This document shows positions 54,401-64,000 of a stretch of 64,000 bases of DNA, in pieces; position 1 is the first letter of the stretch; every line of letters starts with the position of its first letter. Source of the stretch: Channallabes apus (lineage: Eukaryota; Chordata; Actinopteri; Siluriformes; Clariidae); the NCBI GenBank assembly GCA_030522415.1, contig CM060125.1, forward strand, positions 6,000,901 through 6,064,900, read 5' to 3'. Under the pieces are notes generated by a model, which was given only the letters and a program-made list of their open reading frames with translations, was not told the DNA's origin and did not search any database. A program made the position numbers and the translations under genes.

Positions 54401-54756
54401 AACCAGATCCTGGACCATAGACACGCTATAACCTGGCTCACAGCTGAACACGGGCCAAGGTGGAGATGACCATAGGGATCCTCATGTCTAGGTTTCAGTG
54501 TCTGCGTGGACTCTGGGCCAGTCCAGAGAGGGCATGCAACACCATAGTGGCTTGTGTTGTGCTTCACAACATTGCCAATATAAGAGGAGAGAGCCACCTT
54601 CCTTGTATTGAAGAAGATGGCCCAGAAGAACCTCTACAGATTTTTGCACACAACAGAGATGGAAGACAGGATTTGTCAAAATTACTTTTATTAAATAGTT
54701 TGCACTGGTCTGCTGCACAGTTAATTTCTTTATTTCCTGAAAAACAATGGAAGTAA
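51486..54756 (+). pseudogene. Harbinger DDE transposase (HARBI1-like), broken
   Basis: Exon 1 (51486-51883) includes SGHFLYNVGDAEHVGKATIC and LKHFLHTCVQFPGHKPL but needs a frame change near 51660-51690. Exon 2 (52020-52132) gives [20 protein letters not shown], with the first catalytic Asp. Exon 3 (about 52170-52265) contains WPGSVHDARIF, with the second Asp. The last exon reads GDRGYPCLPYLMT, is cut by the EnSpm at 52381, and resumes in frame at 54391 (PYPEPDPGP), ending with RFQCLRGL and NTIVACVVLHNIANIRGE. A stop after PGP and the exon 1 shift inactivate it. Confidence 0.82.
52381..54388. mobile_element. EnSpm/CACTA-type non-autonomous element
   Basis: Ends CACCCTAAAAAATGCTGGGT (52381) and complement CACTCTAAAAATTGCTGGGT (54388). 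A 2-bp duplication CA lies at 52379-52380 and 54389-54390. Subterminal parts carry many GCTGGGTT/AACCCAGC motifs (52396-52512 and 54270-54378), presumably transposase-binding sites. No transposase in 2 kb; the frame at 52730-52960 is unremarkable. Its removal restores the Harbinger frame. Confidence 0.85.
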
Positions 54757-54847
54757 AATGAAATAAAATGTGTTATTTTAACGACATTGCTTTATATACA
54801 CACAACACTTTTAACATGCAACAGATCAATATATGCACAAGTTCTCA

Positions 54848-55010
54848 CCTTAAGGTGATGCTCCAGTAATTCAATTTCTAGTGTTGCTTTTTTAATGGAT
54901 AGCCTTTTCTCTTCCATTTAAGGTCCATCTCCATGTCACTTTTTCATATTTGTTTTTGAAGATGGACCTTATACAACTCCTTTGCTGACAACTAGGAAGG
55001 AAACTAGGAT
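54848..55010 (-). pseudogene. Possible Harbinger Myb-like protein, C-terminal piece
   Basis: A minus-strand segment reads RKRLSIKKATLEIELLEHHL with a donor-like GTGAGA after it. Harbinger elements carry a second, Myb/SANT-like gene whose product ends in a helical region of this kind, and its position opposite the transposase fits. Frames are broken upstream and the SANT domain is not seen. Confidence 0.35.
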
Positions 55011-55326
55011 TTATTATTTAAAATAATAAAACAAATAAGATTCTGTCAGACAATAAAATTAAAATATGGACATCTGCACAAATATTCTTACATTGATTAG
55101 ATTGTGCATTGAGGTTGAAGGACCTTAATTCGTGGAGAAATCCCCAGGTATGTACTGTGAAAGTACAATGACAGTTTATTACTCTAATGTAAAAAGGGGC
55201 GTGCATTATAATAGCATGCATCCTATCTCAGTGGATCTACCAGCATTGTCCACTTCTGTCACAGCAGATGTGGTCTCTTCATTCTTCAGTCAGTCATATA
55301 ATGAAAAATCATAGTGGTAAACTTAC

Positions 55327-56540
55327 ATTTCAATTCAATTCAATTTTATTTGTATAGCGCTTTTAACAATTGACATTGTCTCAAAACAGCTTTACACAAT
55401 CAAAAGAATTATTTAAGTTTGTATGGAATGTGAATGTGTATGAATCAAAATGTTCAGATAGTCCCTGGTGAGCAAGCCGAGGGCGACAGTGGCAAGGAAA
55501 AACTCCCTGAGATGGTAATAGGAAGAAACCTTGAGAGGAACCAGACTCAACAGGGAACCCATCCTCATCTGGGTGAAACAGATAGCAGGAAATGATCTGC
55601 ATTTATACAGTGTTAGGTGGCAGGCAGTTCAGCTATAATAGTTGATGTTAATTGATGTTAAAATGGAGTCCAGTAGTTATTGGAGACTCAGATAGACTTG
55701 TAGAAAGTTCCAGTCCTGAACTATCGAATTGTCAAGTCCTCAGAGAAACAGCTGACAACACCAGTCGAGGCCAGAACCATCTTCTAAGTAGATAGAATCA
55801 TCCCCAGACACCAGACGCATCCCAAAGAGACACACGGGGCATCCATGCGACGAGACCTCCAACCAGAAACGGGGCACCAGGATGGATCAGACAGGTCCGG
55901 CGGGCAGAGGGAGTCTGGATCACTGGCAGCTCAGGAATGACATGTGTAGCTCGACAGAAAGAGAGAGAGAAAGAGTGAAAGGGGGAGAAAGGAAAGAGAA
56001 AGAGGGGGAGAAAGAGAAGAGGAGGAGAGATGGCAATTAGGTATGGTCACAGTCACATAATGTATAATGTGAATGTATATTTACTGTAGAGTGCAAGCAG
56101 GGACTCCGGCAGGACTAACTATGACAGCATAACTAAAAGGGAGAGCCAGAAGGAAACACAAACATGAGGGCTCCCTGAGATGTAAAGCAAACAATCACCT
56201 CACCGTCAACAAACCTGAGTGATCAAATGAGAGTGAGGAAGACAGCATCTAAACATACCATTTCACCATAATACTCTACGTCTATGAGTCCCCCAGATCC
56301 TTTACCTATGGCAAATCTATTTATAAAAATGCTTGGCTAAATAAATAGGTTTTTAGCCTAGACTTAAACACTGAGACTGTGTCTGAGTCCCGAACACTAT
56401 TTGGAAGACTATTCCATAATTTTGGGGCTTTGTAAGAAAAAGCTCTGCCCCCAGCTGTAGTTTTCATAATACGCGGTACTGACAAGAAGCCTGCATCCTT
56501 TGATCGAAGAATTTCACCATGTTAGTGTCACTGGCGGCCC
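55327..56540 (-). mobile_element. LINE 3' region, minus strand, with (TTGAA)n tail
   Basis: Tail (AATTC)n at 55327-55345, then TTTATTTGTATAGCGCTTTT and conserved blocks shared with 63319-64000 at near identity. The upstream part (56340-56540: TAAATAGGTTTTTAGCCTAG, AAGAAAAAGCTCTGCCCCCA) is a conserved stretch of the same LINE family's 3' UTR. A short minus frame (55602-55381) recurs identically in other copies but is unlikely to be a protein. Confidence 0.8.
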
Positions 56541-57035
56541 TTTATTAAGAGACAGAGCCGCTACTCAGATGGGGTGAGGGGAGGTGGTGGTGGGTCTCCG
56601 CCAGTTAGATGGGCTTCAGCCTTCTTTCTATTAGCTACATGGCAGAAAGTATATACTAAACCGTGTTCAATAAATAGTTCAGTGATCATGTAATCAAATA
56701 TTACCTTTTTGCAGAACGTTTTTGTGTTTAATTTTCACTTGGCTTCTGCCTCCAGAAGGATTAAACCTTATTAAATAAGAAACCATGCATTCCTAGTCAG
56801 TATACATTGGTATTTTAACCTAAAGAAATTAATGGCAGGAAAAGTAATGCTTTCATTTAACAGCCAAAAGGATGCGGAAGGTTTGTTTAATTATTTTTGC
56901 ATTATAATAAAAGGAGAGGCAATGTCAAATTTGCAATTTAATACACTCACACATTTACTCTGTCTTTTATTTTTTGCCAAGTCAACTCTCTTTCTTTATC
57001 CGGTGTAGCCGTATTGCTTTTTTTCCCCTTCATTA

Positions 57036-57257
57036 TTATTGGCTTAAATTCCTCATATGCGTGCATATGCCGCTCTCTTTTTTCACTTTGATGTTCCATT
57101 TTGACTCGTAAAATCGTCGATCCATTGAAAATGTCTTTATGAATGCACCGTGCACGCGCACTAACTCTGGGTAACCAGTAGAGGGTTGATTAAACTTAAT
57201 CTTATCAAGTGTTTTGGAACCGACATACTCTCGGTATGCGGGTTTGGGGTTAATCAA
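57036..57257 (-). other. Open frame in the Harbinger right subterminal region
   Basis: 74 codons beginning MINPKPAYREYVGSK. It overlaps palindromic subterminal sequence (GGTTAATCAACCCAGAGTTT). Not recognised as a protein; possibly chance. Confidence 0.3.
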
Positions 57258-57413
57258 CCCAGAGTTTAAGATTAACCAAATGGTAAGTTAACCAAGTTTT
57301 CTGGAACACCCCCCAGCTTTTAGTCTCTCTCTGTTTTTAGTTTTTATAGCAGTCAGGGTTGAGAAGCTCAATCACTAATCACTAATTCTCATCTCGAAAT
57401 GCAAGGCAATTAG

Positions 57414-58270
57414 TTATCTGATGCCACCTACTGATATGGAAGAGTATGACATGATTACTTTGCCGGTGTAGACAGTGCAGACACTCGACAATGGCATATT
57501 ATTCGTAATGTGCCATCCTTGATGTTGTACTTGCTCATGATAAGATCTCACAAGAAGGGTGGAAATGTGATGGGTTCTTGGAAGGATGAGTGGCTGTTTT
57601 TCATTCATGCATACATCAGCAAAGGATATACTGTACGACCTCCAATCCTGAGTAAACCATTTTCATACACAATTGGATTAAGGCTTTTGAGAGGACTTTG
57701 TTTTGCGATTGGCTCTCCTTTCTCAATGCACTTGTATTCTTCTTTGAATACTTCACGTTGAACAGAACTGATGACCAAGTTTTTAGCCTTGAGAAGTTCG
57801 GTAACACTGCATGAAACTCTGTACCGATGCCACCCTTTGTACACTACATTGTTAACTTTCTGAAATGATACAGCTACATGAATCAGTCTGGCCAGAGTTT
57901 GAATAAGACCTTTCCAACTAGAAAAATGCATGAAGCATGCATGTGAGGTTTTGGTTGATAAAGTCACAACATCAGGACGAATCTCATCATCTGTCGCAGG
58001 ATTTATTAGAACAAAGTCCTGTTCATCAAGAATCTCTTCTACTTGGACTTGAGATAAAAATGGTGGTCCTGAAAGCCAGCTTGTTTGTTGCAACATGTTT
58101 GCTGTAGCAAGTCGTGTAGCAGAATCTGCAGGGTTTTTCTCAGTTGAGATATAAAACCAATGGTCAGGGTGTGTTGATTTTCGGATCCGAGAGACCCTGT
58201 TTGCCACATACGTACACATAAAATCTCCTAGTAGTGTTGTGAATGACCCCGCTAGCTTGGATTTTCCCAT
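57414..58270 (-). pseudogene. BEL/Pao RNase H to integrase N-terminus
   Basis: 58270-57605 is open for 221 codons. RVSRIRKSTHPDHWFYISTE then KNPADSATR is the end of the BEL RNase H domain, LSGPPFL follows, and LKSLNPIVYENGLLRIGGR opens the integrase. 57608-57414 (another frame) gives HHISTLLVRSYHEQVQHQGW, the His part of the integrase zinc-binding domain. The core with its D,D,E triad is absent, so the relic is truncated here. Confidence 0.8.
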
Positions 58271-58448
58271 GACAAATCCAACATGACAGTGCCCTTCACC
58301 ATCAATAGCTTCGCAAGTAGGCGACAGCTACTATAGCTATTGTTGAGGCATCTGAAAAAATGCAAAGCTCTTTTCATTTTGTTGTAGCTAGTGAAGCAGA
58401 AATATAACATCTTGGCATCTCAAAGTTTTCAATTATCTTTAATGAGTA

Positions 58449-59451
58449 TTACCACTTGTTCCAGTCATTTTGTTTTTCAGGTGGCAATGACATATCCCAT
58501 TCATGTTGTTCGAGTGTAAGTTCTCTGATGATAACTTTACCATGCATTTTAATGGGTGACACGAATCCCAGAGGGTCGTAAATGCTGTTTACTGTAGAAA
58601 GAATGCCTCTTCTTGTATAAGCCTTTTCTTCACAAGAAAACAATCAGTTTCCAAATTCCAAGACAGTCCCAAGCTTCGTTGGACAGGGAGAGAATCTGAA
58701 CTGAGATCTAGGTCTTTTACAATGTTCGCACAATCTTCTACGGGGAAAGCATTTATTACTGGTTTGCTGTTGGAGGTGACTTTATGTAGTAGTAGGTTAC
58801 ATACAGCTAGCATCTCTCTGGTTCTTGTCAGAATATCTATTGCCTCTTTAAGAGTAGCTACTGAGGCGAGACAGTCATGTACATAAAACTGTCTCTCCAC
58901 CAGCATTTTGGCATCACTACCATGCTCTTTCTCACCTTCCCGAGCTGCTTTCCTCATACAGTACTGGTGACTGGGTGTTACTGAAGACATGGACTTTCAT
59001 CCTGTATTCAATCAAATTTTTTCCCATGTCTTCATAACACAGGAATCTGAGGTAGTCCTGATGTTCTTCCTGAACAATAAAACACTAAAACATTTATTGC
59101 ACATCTGCTGAAAATGCTATAGGCTCTTTTCTAAAACGAGAAGGATGCCTAAAAGAGTATTATTTAAGTCTGGGCCACTAAGCAGCACCTTATTCAGTGA
59201 CACCCCTTCAAATTCAGCATTTAGTCAAACACGACTCTTATCTGATCTGTTTTTTGGGGGTGATAAACCCCAAATGTTGGAAGATACCAGTGTTCTTTGT
59301 CCTTTTCCAATGGAGGACCCACTTCTGCATGATCATTATCCAGCATCTTTTGCATGAACTCAGTAAAGTGTTTTTTCATATCTGGTATCTTTTCTAATGT
59401 TTTCTGAAGTGAACAGAAATGCTTGATTGCTTGTTCTCTGTTACATGGCAA
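58449..59451 (-). pseudogene. BEL/Pao reverse transcriptase pieces
   Basis: 59451-59221 (WYLPTFGVYHPQKTDQIRVV) starts the RT. 58990-58589 holds the active-site region, where FYVHD stands in place of the expected FYVDD (His codon at 58879-58877). 58643-58449 (RGILSTVNSIYDPLGFVSP) is the connection region. Frameshifts separate the pieces and part of the palm is lost. Confidence 0.8.
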
Positions 59452-59673
59452 GCGACATCTTGGAGATCAAAAAGGTAGAGGCGCCACAAAGCTATTGCCC
59501 CCATCTTAATACACTGATTTCTTCATGATGTCCAAAAACTGTCTGTCATCCACTGACAGTGTTGGTTTATCATCGTCCCTGGATCTTTGAAACACTGAAC
59601 AACCCAAACTGTCTGTATTGATACAAAGGTTGGTTTCTTTCAGGCAGAATGAAGTCTGCGGATACTGATGACA

Positions 59674-60282
59674 TTATGTTAAACCGAGATCTTCCTTCAC
59701 TTGGATGTTATTTGGGCAAAGACTACGTGTGGACGCACGACCATTCAGCAGCACATTTGCTTTGAAAACATTTTCAACTGATGATTTGTGAACAGTTCCT
59801 AAGCAGACTTCACCCACAATAACCCATCCTAAGTCGAGTTGTTGAGCAAAAGGGCTATTGTGGGGTCCATTTATTTGCTCAGGCACCCTGTGTACTCTCA
59901 GTATATCTCTCCCTAAGAGCAGCAGGATAGACGCATTGGGATCCACAGCTGGTATTTTGAACGCTAACACCTGTAGATGAGGATGGTACTGCACTACCTC
60001 AGGAGAGGGAATCTCCTTCCTGTGATCAGGTATCATGTCACATTCAATTACGGTTGGGAGCGGAAATTGTAGATTTCCATTCTTAGGTTCAATCATGAAA
60101 TTAGTAGCTCTTCTACCTGATGTCTCAGTTTCACCTGAACATGCTTTTAGTGTGTATGGGCTGGATCTGGAGTTAATGCTAAAAATGTTGAAAAACTCTG
60201 TATTGGCGACCAAACTGTTGCTCTGTTCATCAAGCACTACATACATTGTTACTGCTTCCTCCCTCTTATTCGCTGGATACAC
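59674..60282 (-). pseudogene. BEL/Pao aspartic protease region
   Basis: A 202-codon open minus frame. MYVVLDEQSNSLVANTEFF contains the LDEQS box that stands for the catalytic Asp region in BEL proteases, ILLLLGRDILRVHRVPEQ lies later, and LGWVIVGEVCLG near the end is the usual link to the RT. Well preserved compared with its neighbours. Confidence 0.8.
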
Positions 60283-60391
60283 TCTAACCAGACAGATTTT
60301 GGAGCATTAACGGGGACTGTATGTGTCAGCCTTACCACAGATTTCAGTACAGTTTAATGTAACTGAGAGGGGTGTGTCCTCATTCAGCATC

Positions 60392-60950
60392 TCACCATCC
60401 TCCTTGCTGCAGACTTCTGCACTTTTTTAGAGGGTGGGGCTTTTTGTGTATTGGACACTGTTGTTCAAAACTTTCCTCTGTTTTTTCCACACCAAATGAT
60501 TGTTGAGATGCAAGTTCAGCTGGAACATCAGTTTTATGTACATGCACAGGAACTTTCTGTCTCACTACGTTTTCTGTTTTGGTGAACTGATTTGCGGGTG
60601 CTGAGAGACAAAAAATGGGTTGGATTTTTGCCTGTTGTCTTACAAATCTAGAGAATATCATGAATGGGGGAAATGGCACGTTAAACTCTTCTCTGTATCT
60701 AACTCCTTCCATTATCCATCTCTCCTGGAGGCCGTATGGGAGTTTTTCCACTATGGGTTTCAATCCACGAGCCGTGTCCAAATATGCAAGTCCAGGAAGG
60801 TACCCTTCACTCTTAGCATATTCCACATTCAGCAGGATGTCTCCTAACTCTATAAGTTTGTTACTGGATCTGTTGCTAAGCCTTGGAAAATCCTCTAACC
60901 TAATCCTCTAATGAATGCTCCACCTTTGCTGGTGCTCCAAAACTTTCTCC
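60392..60950 (-). pseudogene. BEL/Pao gag C-terminal piece
   Basis: 60826-60392 reads RGLKPIVEKLPYGLQERW and FPPFMIFSRFVRQQAKI, typical of the DUF1759-type gag of BEL elements. A Cys/His knuckle follows (CPIHKKPHPLKKC). Extends upstream in a shifted frame to about 60950, where similarity is lost. Confidence 0.75.
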
Positions 60951-61140
60951 AGTCTTTCAGAGTGTGTAAAATACTTTTTTGGGAATTCTGAAATGTAAAT
61001 AAACTGCCTGTGCTAATGTTAACCATTGAACTTTGTTAGCGTTAACCACGGTCTGTCTGTATTATCGTCTACATTAAATTAACCGAGAATTTACTTAATG
61101 CGCTTTTCATACAAATAAGTTCGGCGGGGGTGGGGGCGGG
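60951..61140. other. Spacer, nothing recognised
   Basis: Short stretch ending in GGCGGGGGTGGGGGCGGG near 61122. Confidence 0.4.
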
Positions 61141-61939
61141 TTGTTCAAATCACGTGAGTGCAACTCAGCAGAGCTAAATTGCTGGCTTGTTTTAACGTGT
61201 TCTTGAGAATGAAGCGCCATCTAGTGGTGGAACCAGGTAAATGAATAAATAGGGCTTGAATGGGCGTGTTTACTGTGAAATTTTGACACACCTTTCTTTT
61301 ATGAGATGGAGGGGGGACTATGGCATCCATAGGGCAGCCATACGCCATTCGCACGCGATTCACACTGCCGCGGTTATTTGACATGGCTCCCTCTGTACGC
61401 CACTGGCTAGCGCGGTGGACGTAAATCTGAAGAGTGCGTACTGAAGACAGTAGCGAAACCTTTCCTGCTCTGGAGCTGTAAAAGGCGGAGGACAGATGCT
61501 TCGAGGAAGACTGGGTGCATGGATAAGACTGAAAATAGTTCAGGTGAGGATGCAGAATAGCTCTGACTAGCCCCAGGGGCAAAGTCTAGGCAGGACGGGA
61601 GCGCAGGACGGGAGCCTGAAGATCTCTTGAAAGAAGTAACTATAAGAAAAAACATCTTAAGGGTCAGATGCCAGACAGGCTCTTGTGGTTTGGAAAGGGT
61701 GTCAGCCAGACCCATCAGCCGAAATAGCGGCTATGTACATTCTGAGGGTACTAGGGCATAAGCTCGAGACAATTTTCTTGCAGAACTTCAGCACTGAAAC
61801 AATTCGGCAGTGGACTGGGTCTACATGTTTCGCCATGCACCACTTTCAAATACCCTTTCCTTGAGGGCATAATGTATTCTAGTGCGTGAAGGTTCCAGGG
61901 CTCCCAACTTCATATGCCCTGGAATATAAATCGCCTTGA

Positions 61940-62330
61940 GGGACAGGAACTCTTCCTGTGCCCAAAGCAGAACCTGGTGCGCTAGCTTATTCAAGCGGCG
62001 CGAGCACAGTCCGCTCTGGCGATTATGTACAGTACGAGACTACCGTAATGTTGTCCATCCTCACTAGGACATGGTAGCCCCACCTGCTGGAGGAGGCATA
62101 TTTACTCCAGCCCGTTTCAGGGCCAAATGAAGCCATCAGTTCGGGGCAATTGATGTGCCACGCGAGAAGATGGCCTCTCCAGCTCCCTTGGGCTGGACGG
62201 CCATCTAAGACCGCACCCCAGCCCGTGAGGGAAGCGTCTGTCTTCAGCGTCTCGCGATGACATAAATGCACATAGAGTGGGACCCAAAGTCAAAACCGGG
62301 GTCTGAACCACATAGAAAGGGTACGAAGCC
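61940..62330. repeat. Tandem duplication, copy 1
   Basis: High identity to 62390-62723 (GAACCTGGTGCGCTAGCTTA, TTCGGGGCAATTGATGTGCC, GTGGGACCCAAAGTCA). Copy 2 lacks roughly 60 bp in the middle. Confidence 0.9.
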
Positions 62331-62389
62331 ACCTGGCACATAATCCATATTTGTTGGCTTTTGGCTAGAATGTACATTGCCATGCGGGA

Positions 62390-62723
62390 CAGGAACTCGT
62401 CCAGTACCCCAATCAGAACCTGGTGCGCTAGCTTATTCAAGCGGCGCGAGCACAGTCCGCCCTGGTAATTATGTACGAGCTGGAGGAGGTGTTTTCAGGG
62501 TTAAATAAAGCCATCAGTTCGGGGCAATTGATGTGCCACGCAAGAAGATGGCCTCTCCCGCTTCCCTTGGGTTGGATGGCCATGTTAGACCGTACCCCAG
62601 CCCGTGAGGGAAGCATCTGTCGTTAGCGTCTCGCGACGACAAAAAACGCACATAGAGTGGGACCCAAAGTCAGAAACCGGGGTCTGAACCACATAGAAAA
62701 GGGTACGAAGCCTCTGGCGCGTA
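62390..62723. repeat. Tandem duplication, copy 2
   Basis: Shorter copy of 61940-62330; the deletion removes the part coding for the end of the RNase H motif. Confidence 0.9.
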
Positions 62724-63318
62724 ACCCTTATTGCCTCCGGGAATTGGCCTTGAGATAAATCCCTTTAACCACAACTAAAACAATCTCCTGTGCAGCAGGC
62801 CCAAAGGTATTACCGTGGATACAGCTGCCATGAGACCTAAAAATCCCTGAAAGTGATGAACAGTCACGTTCTGGCCTAGCTTGGTTTCCTTCAGGGTGAT
62901 GGAAATGGATTCGACACGCGCAGGAGACACCTGTGCCCGCATTGCGATCGAATCCTACGTGACACCCAAATGCGTTGTATTCAGAGCAGGAAAGAGAATG
63001 CTTTTATGGCGTTGAGTCTCAATCCTAAAGAATCAAGATGAGCTAGGTTAGAAGTTCGGCATCCTGGACCACGGCAGGAGAAAACCGAAAATTAACCTCA
63101 TATTGGAGGTTGCCCGAAACACCAGTCATGGCGGAGCATGAACACGACCTCCTGAGGGTGTCAGGCAGGGTACTTTGTTCTTAATGAAGAAGACAGTACC
63201 CCAGTCTTTACGAGGGTGTGAGCGGCTGCTAACACTCTCCTTCTGCGCCTTTTTTTTTTTTTTTTGGATGGGGGCATCAGGGAGGAATGCATGATCCTTA
63301 TGCTTGATGCCCATGAGG

Positions 63319-64000
63319 TTAATTCAATTCAATTCAATTCAATTCAATTTTATTTGTATAGCGCTTTTAACAATTGACATTGTCTCAAAACAGCTTTACA
63401 CAATCAAAAGAATTATTTAAGTTTGTATGGAATGTGAATGTGTATGCATCAAAATGGTCAGATAGTCCCTGGTGAGCAAGCCGAGGACGACAGTGGCAAG
63501 GAAAAACTCCCTGAGATGGTAATAGGAAGAAACCTTGAGAGGAACCAGACTCAACAGGGAACCCATCCTCATCTGGGTGAAACAGATAGCAGGAAATTAT
63601 CTGCATTTATACAGTGTGTTAGGTGGCAGACAGTTCAGCTATAATAGTTGATGTTAGTTGATGTTAGAATGGAGTCCAGATAGTTATTGGAGACTCAGAT
63701 AGACTTGTAGAAAGTTCCAGTCCTGAACTATCGAATTGTCAAGTCCCCAGAGAAACAGTTGCCAACACCAGTCGAGGCCAGAACCGTCTTATAAGTAGAG
63801 AGAATCATCCCCAGACAGCAGACCCATCCCAAAGAGACACACGGGGCATCCATGTGATGAGATCTCCAACCAGAAGCGGGGCACCAGGATGGATCAGACA
63901 GGTTCGGAGGGCAGAGGGAGTCTGGATCACTGGCAGCTCAGGAATGACATGTGTACAGTAGCTCAACAGAGAGAGAGAGAGAAAGAGTGAAAGGGGGAGA
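63319..64000 (-). mobile_element. LINE 3' region, minus strand, runs off the window
   Basis: Tail (AATTC)n at 63319-63347, then the same blocks as 55327-56540 in the same order with only scattered differences. Ends at the window edge in a GA-rich tract. Confidence 0.85.

Larger units (their letters stand above)
51290..57313 (+). mobile_element. Harbinger (HARBI1-type) transposon with nested inserts
   Basis: Termini GGGGTGTTCCAGAAA (51290) and complement TTCTGGAACACCCCC (57313) are flanked by CAG at 51287-51289 and 57314-57316, matching the 3-bp CWG target duplications known for fish Harbinger elements. A DDE transposase with introns lies on plus, and a possible second gene lies on minus. Inserts: an EnSpm/CACTA element (52381-54388) and a LINE 3' region (55327-56540). 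Own sequence is about 2.8 kb. Confidence 0.85.
57414..60950 (-). mobile_element. BEL/Pao LTR retrotransposon remains
   Basis: Minus-strand coding pieces in the BEL/Pao order: gag end with Cys-His knuckle, A17-type protease, reverse transcriptase, RNase H and the start of integrase. Both LTRs, the gag N-terminus and the integrase catalytic core are missing. The left border lies 100 bp from the Harbinger end. Confidence 0.82.
61141..63120 (-). pseudogene. DIRS- or gypsy-like retroelement relic with RNase H
   Basis: The minus-strand frame 62271-62023 reads LKTDASLTGWGAVLDGRPAQ, then LLAWHINCPELMA and VLVRMDNITVVSY. This is the RNase H pattern with Asp (TDAS), Glu (PEL) and Asp (MDN), familiar from fish DIRS-like elements. 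The segment is partly duplicated (61940-62330 and 62390-62723). Other frames (61715-61407 and so on) have no clear homology. Termini and recombinase were not found. Confidence 0.55.

Noticed and set aside
55381..55602. 73-codon frame conserved in several places (33089, 63385)
   Set aside because: Conserved because it lies in a repeated LINE 3' UTR; stops and flanks do not support a protein.
1..64000. CRISPR arrays, rRNA genes, bacterial operons
   Set aside because: No regularly spaced identical repeats, no rRNA-like sequence; splice sites and repeat families are vertebrate.

Overview
The window is vertebrate, almost certainly teleost, nuclear DNA. Coding exons are sparse. Introns have GT..AG borders, one gene is a fish-type olfactory receptor, and most of the 64 kb is built from the repeat families that dominate teleost genomes: Tc1-like, hAT, Harbinger, EnSpm/CACTA, piggyBac, L1, L2-like LINEs, BEL/Pao, an endogenous retrovirus and tRNA-derived SINEs. 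The base composition is AT-rich with many (TA)n, (GT)n and (CT)n tracts. An otophysan fish such as a catfish is my guess from the repeat style; the sequence does not prove it.

Two host genes can be supported. On the minus strand at 12235-16569 lies a complete four-exon carbonyl reductase (CBR1-type SDR) whose spliced product is 277 residues with every active-site residue present. At 18577-19533, also minus, is an intact single-exon olfactory receptor.

Layout. 1-11.5 kb: no host exon; relics of several Tc1-like families (1.5, 4.7, 6.0-8.4 and 10 kb), a 1.6-kb hAT element with a perfect 8-bp target duplication, an AT-rich foldback stretch near 8.4-9.5 kb and a tRNA-derived SINE. 12.2-16.6 kb: the reductase gene, whose second intron carries an L2-type LINE fragment. 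18.6-19.5 kb: the receptor. 21.1-27.3 kb: a non-autonomous hAT (8-bp duplication) split by a full-length L1-type LINE with both ORFs open and a 15-bp duplication. 28-30.7 kb: a Ty3/gypsy relic and LINE tails.

30.8-50.0 kb is one nested structure. An L2-type LINE is cut into three pieces, first by an 8.4-kb TA-flanked terminal-inverted-repeat element of unknown class (31027-39464), then by an 8.6-kb minus-strand provirus (39852-48440). Removing each insert plus one target-site copy restores the LINE frame exactly. The TA-flanked element itself carries a Tc1-like element with a long transposase frame; the provirus carries a SINE.

50.4-57.3 kb: a piggyBac relic, a hAT end, then a 6-kb Harbinger element interrupted by an EnSpm/CACTA element and a LINE 3' region. 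57.4-63.1 kb: minus-strand BEL/Pao and DIRS-like retroelement ruins. 63.3 kb to the end: another LINE 3' region.

The genes form no operon or pathway. The interest lies in the insertion history, which target-site duplications and restored frames let one read in order, and in the unclassified 8.4-kb element.
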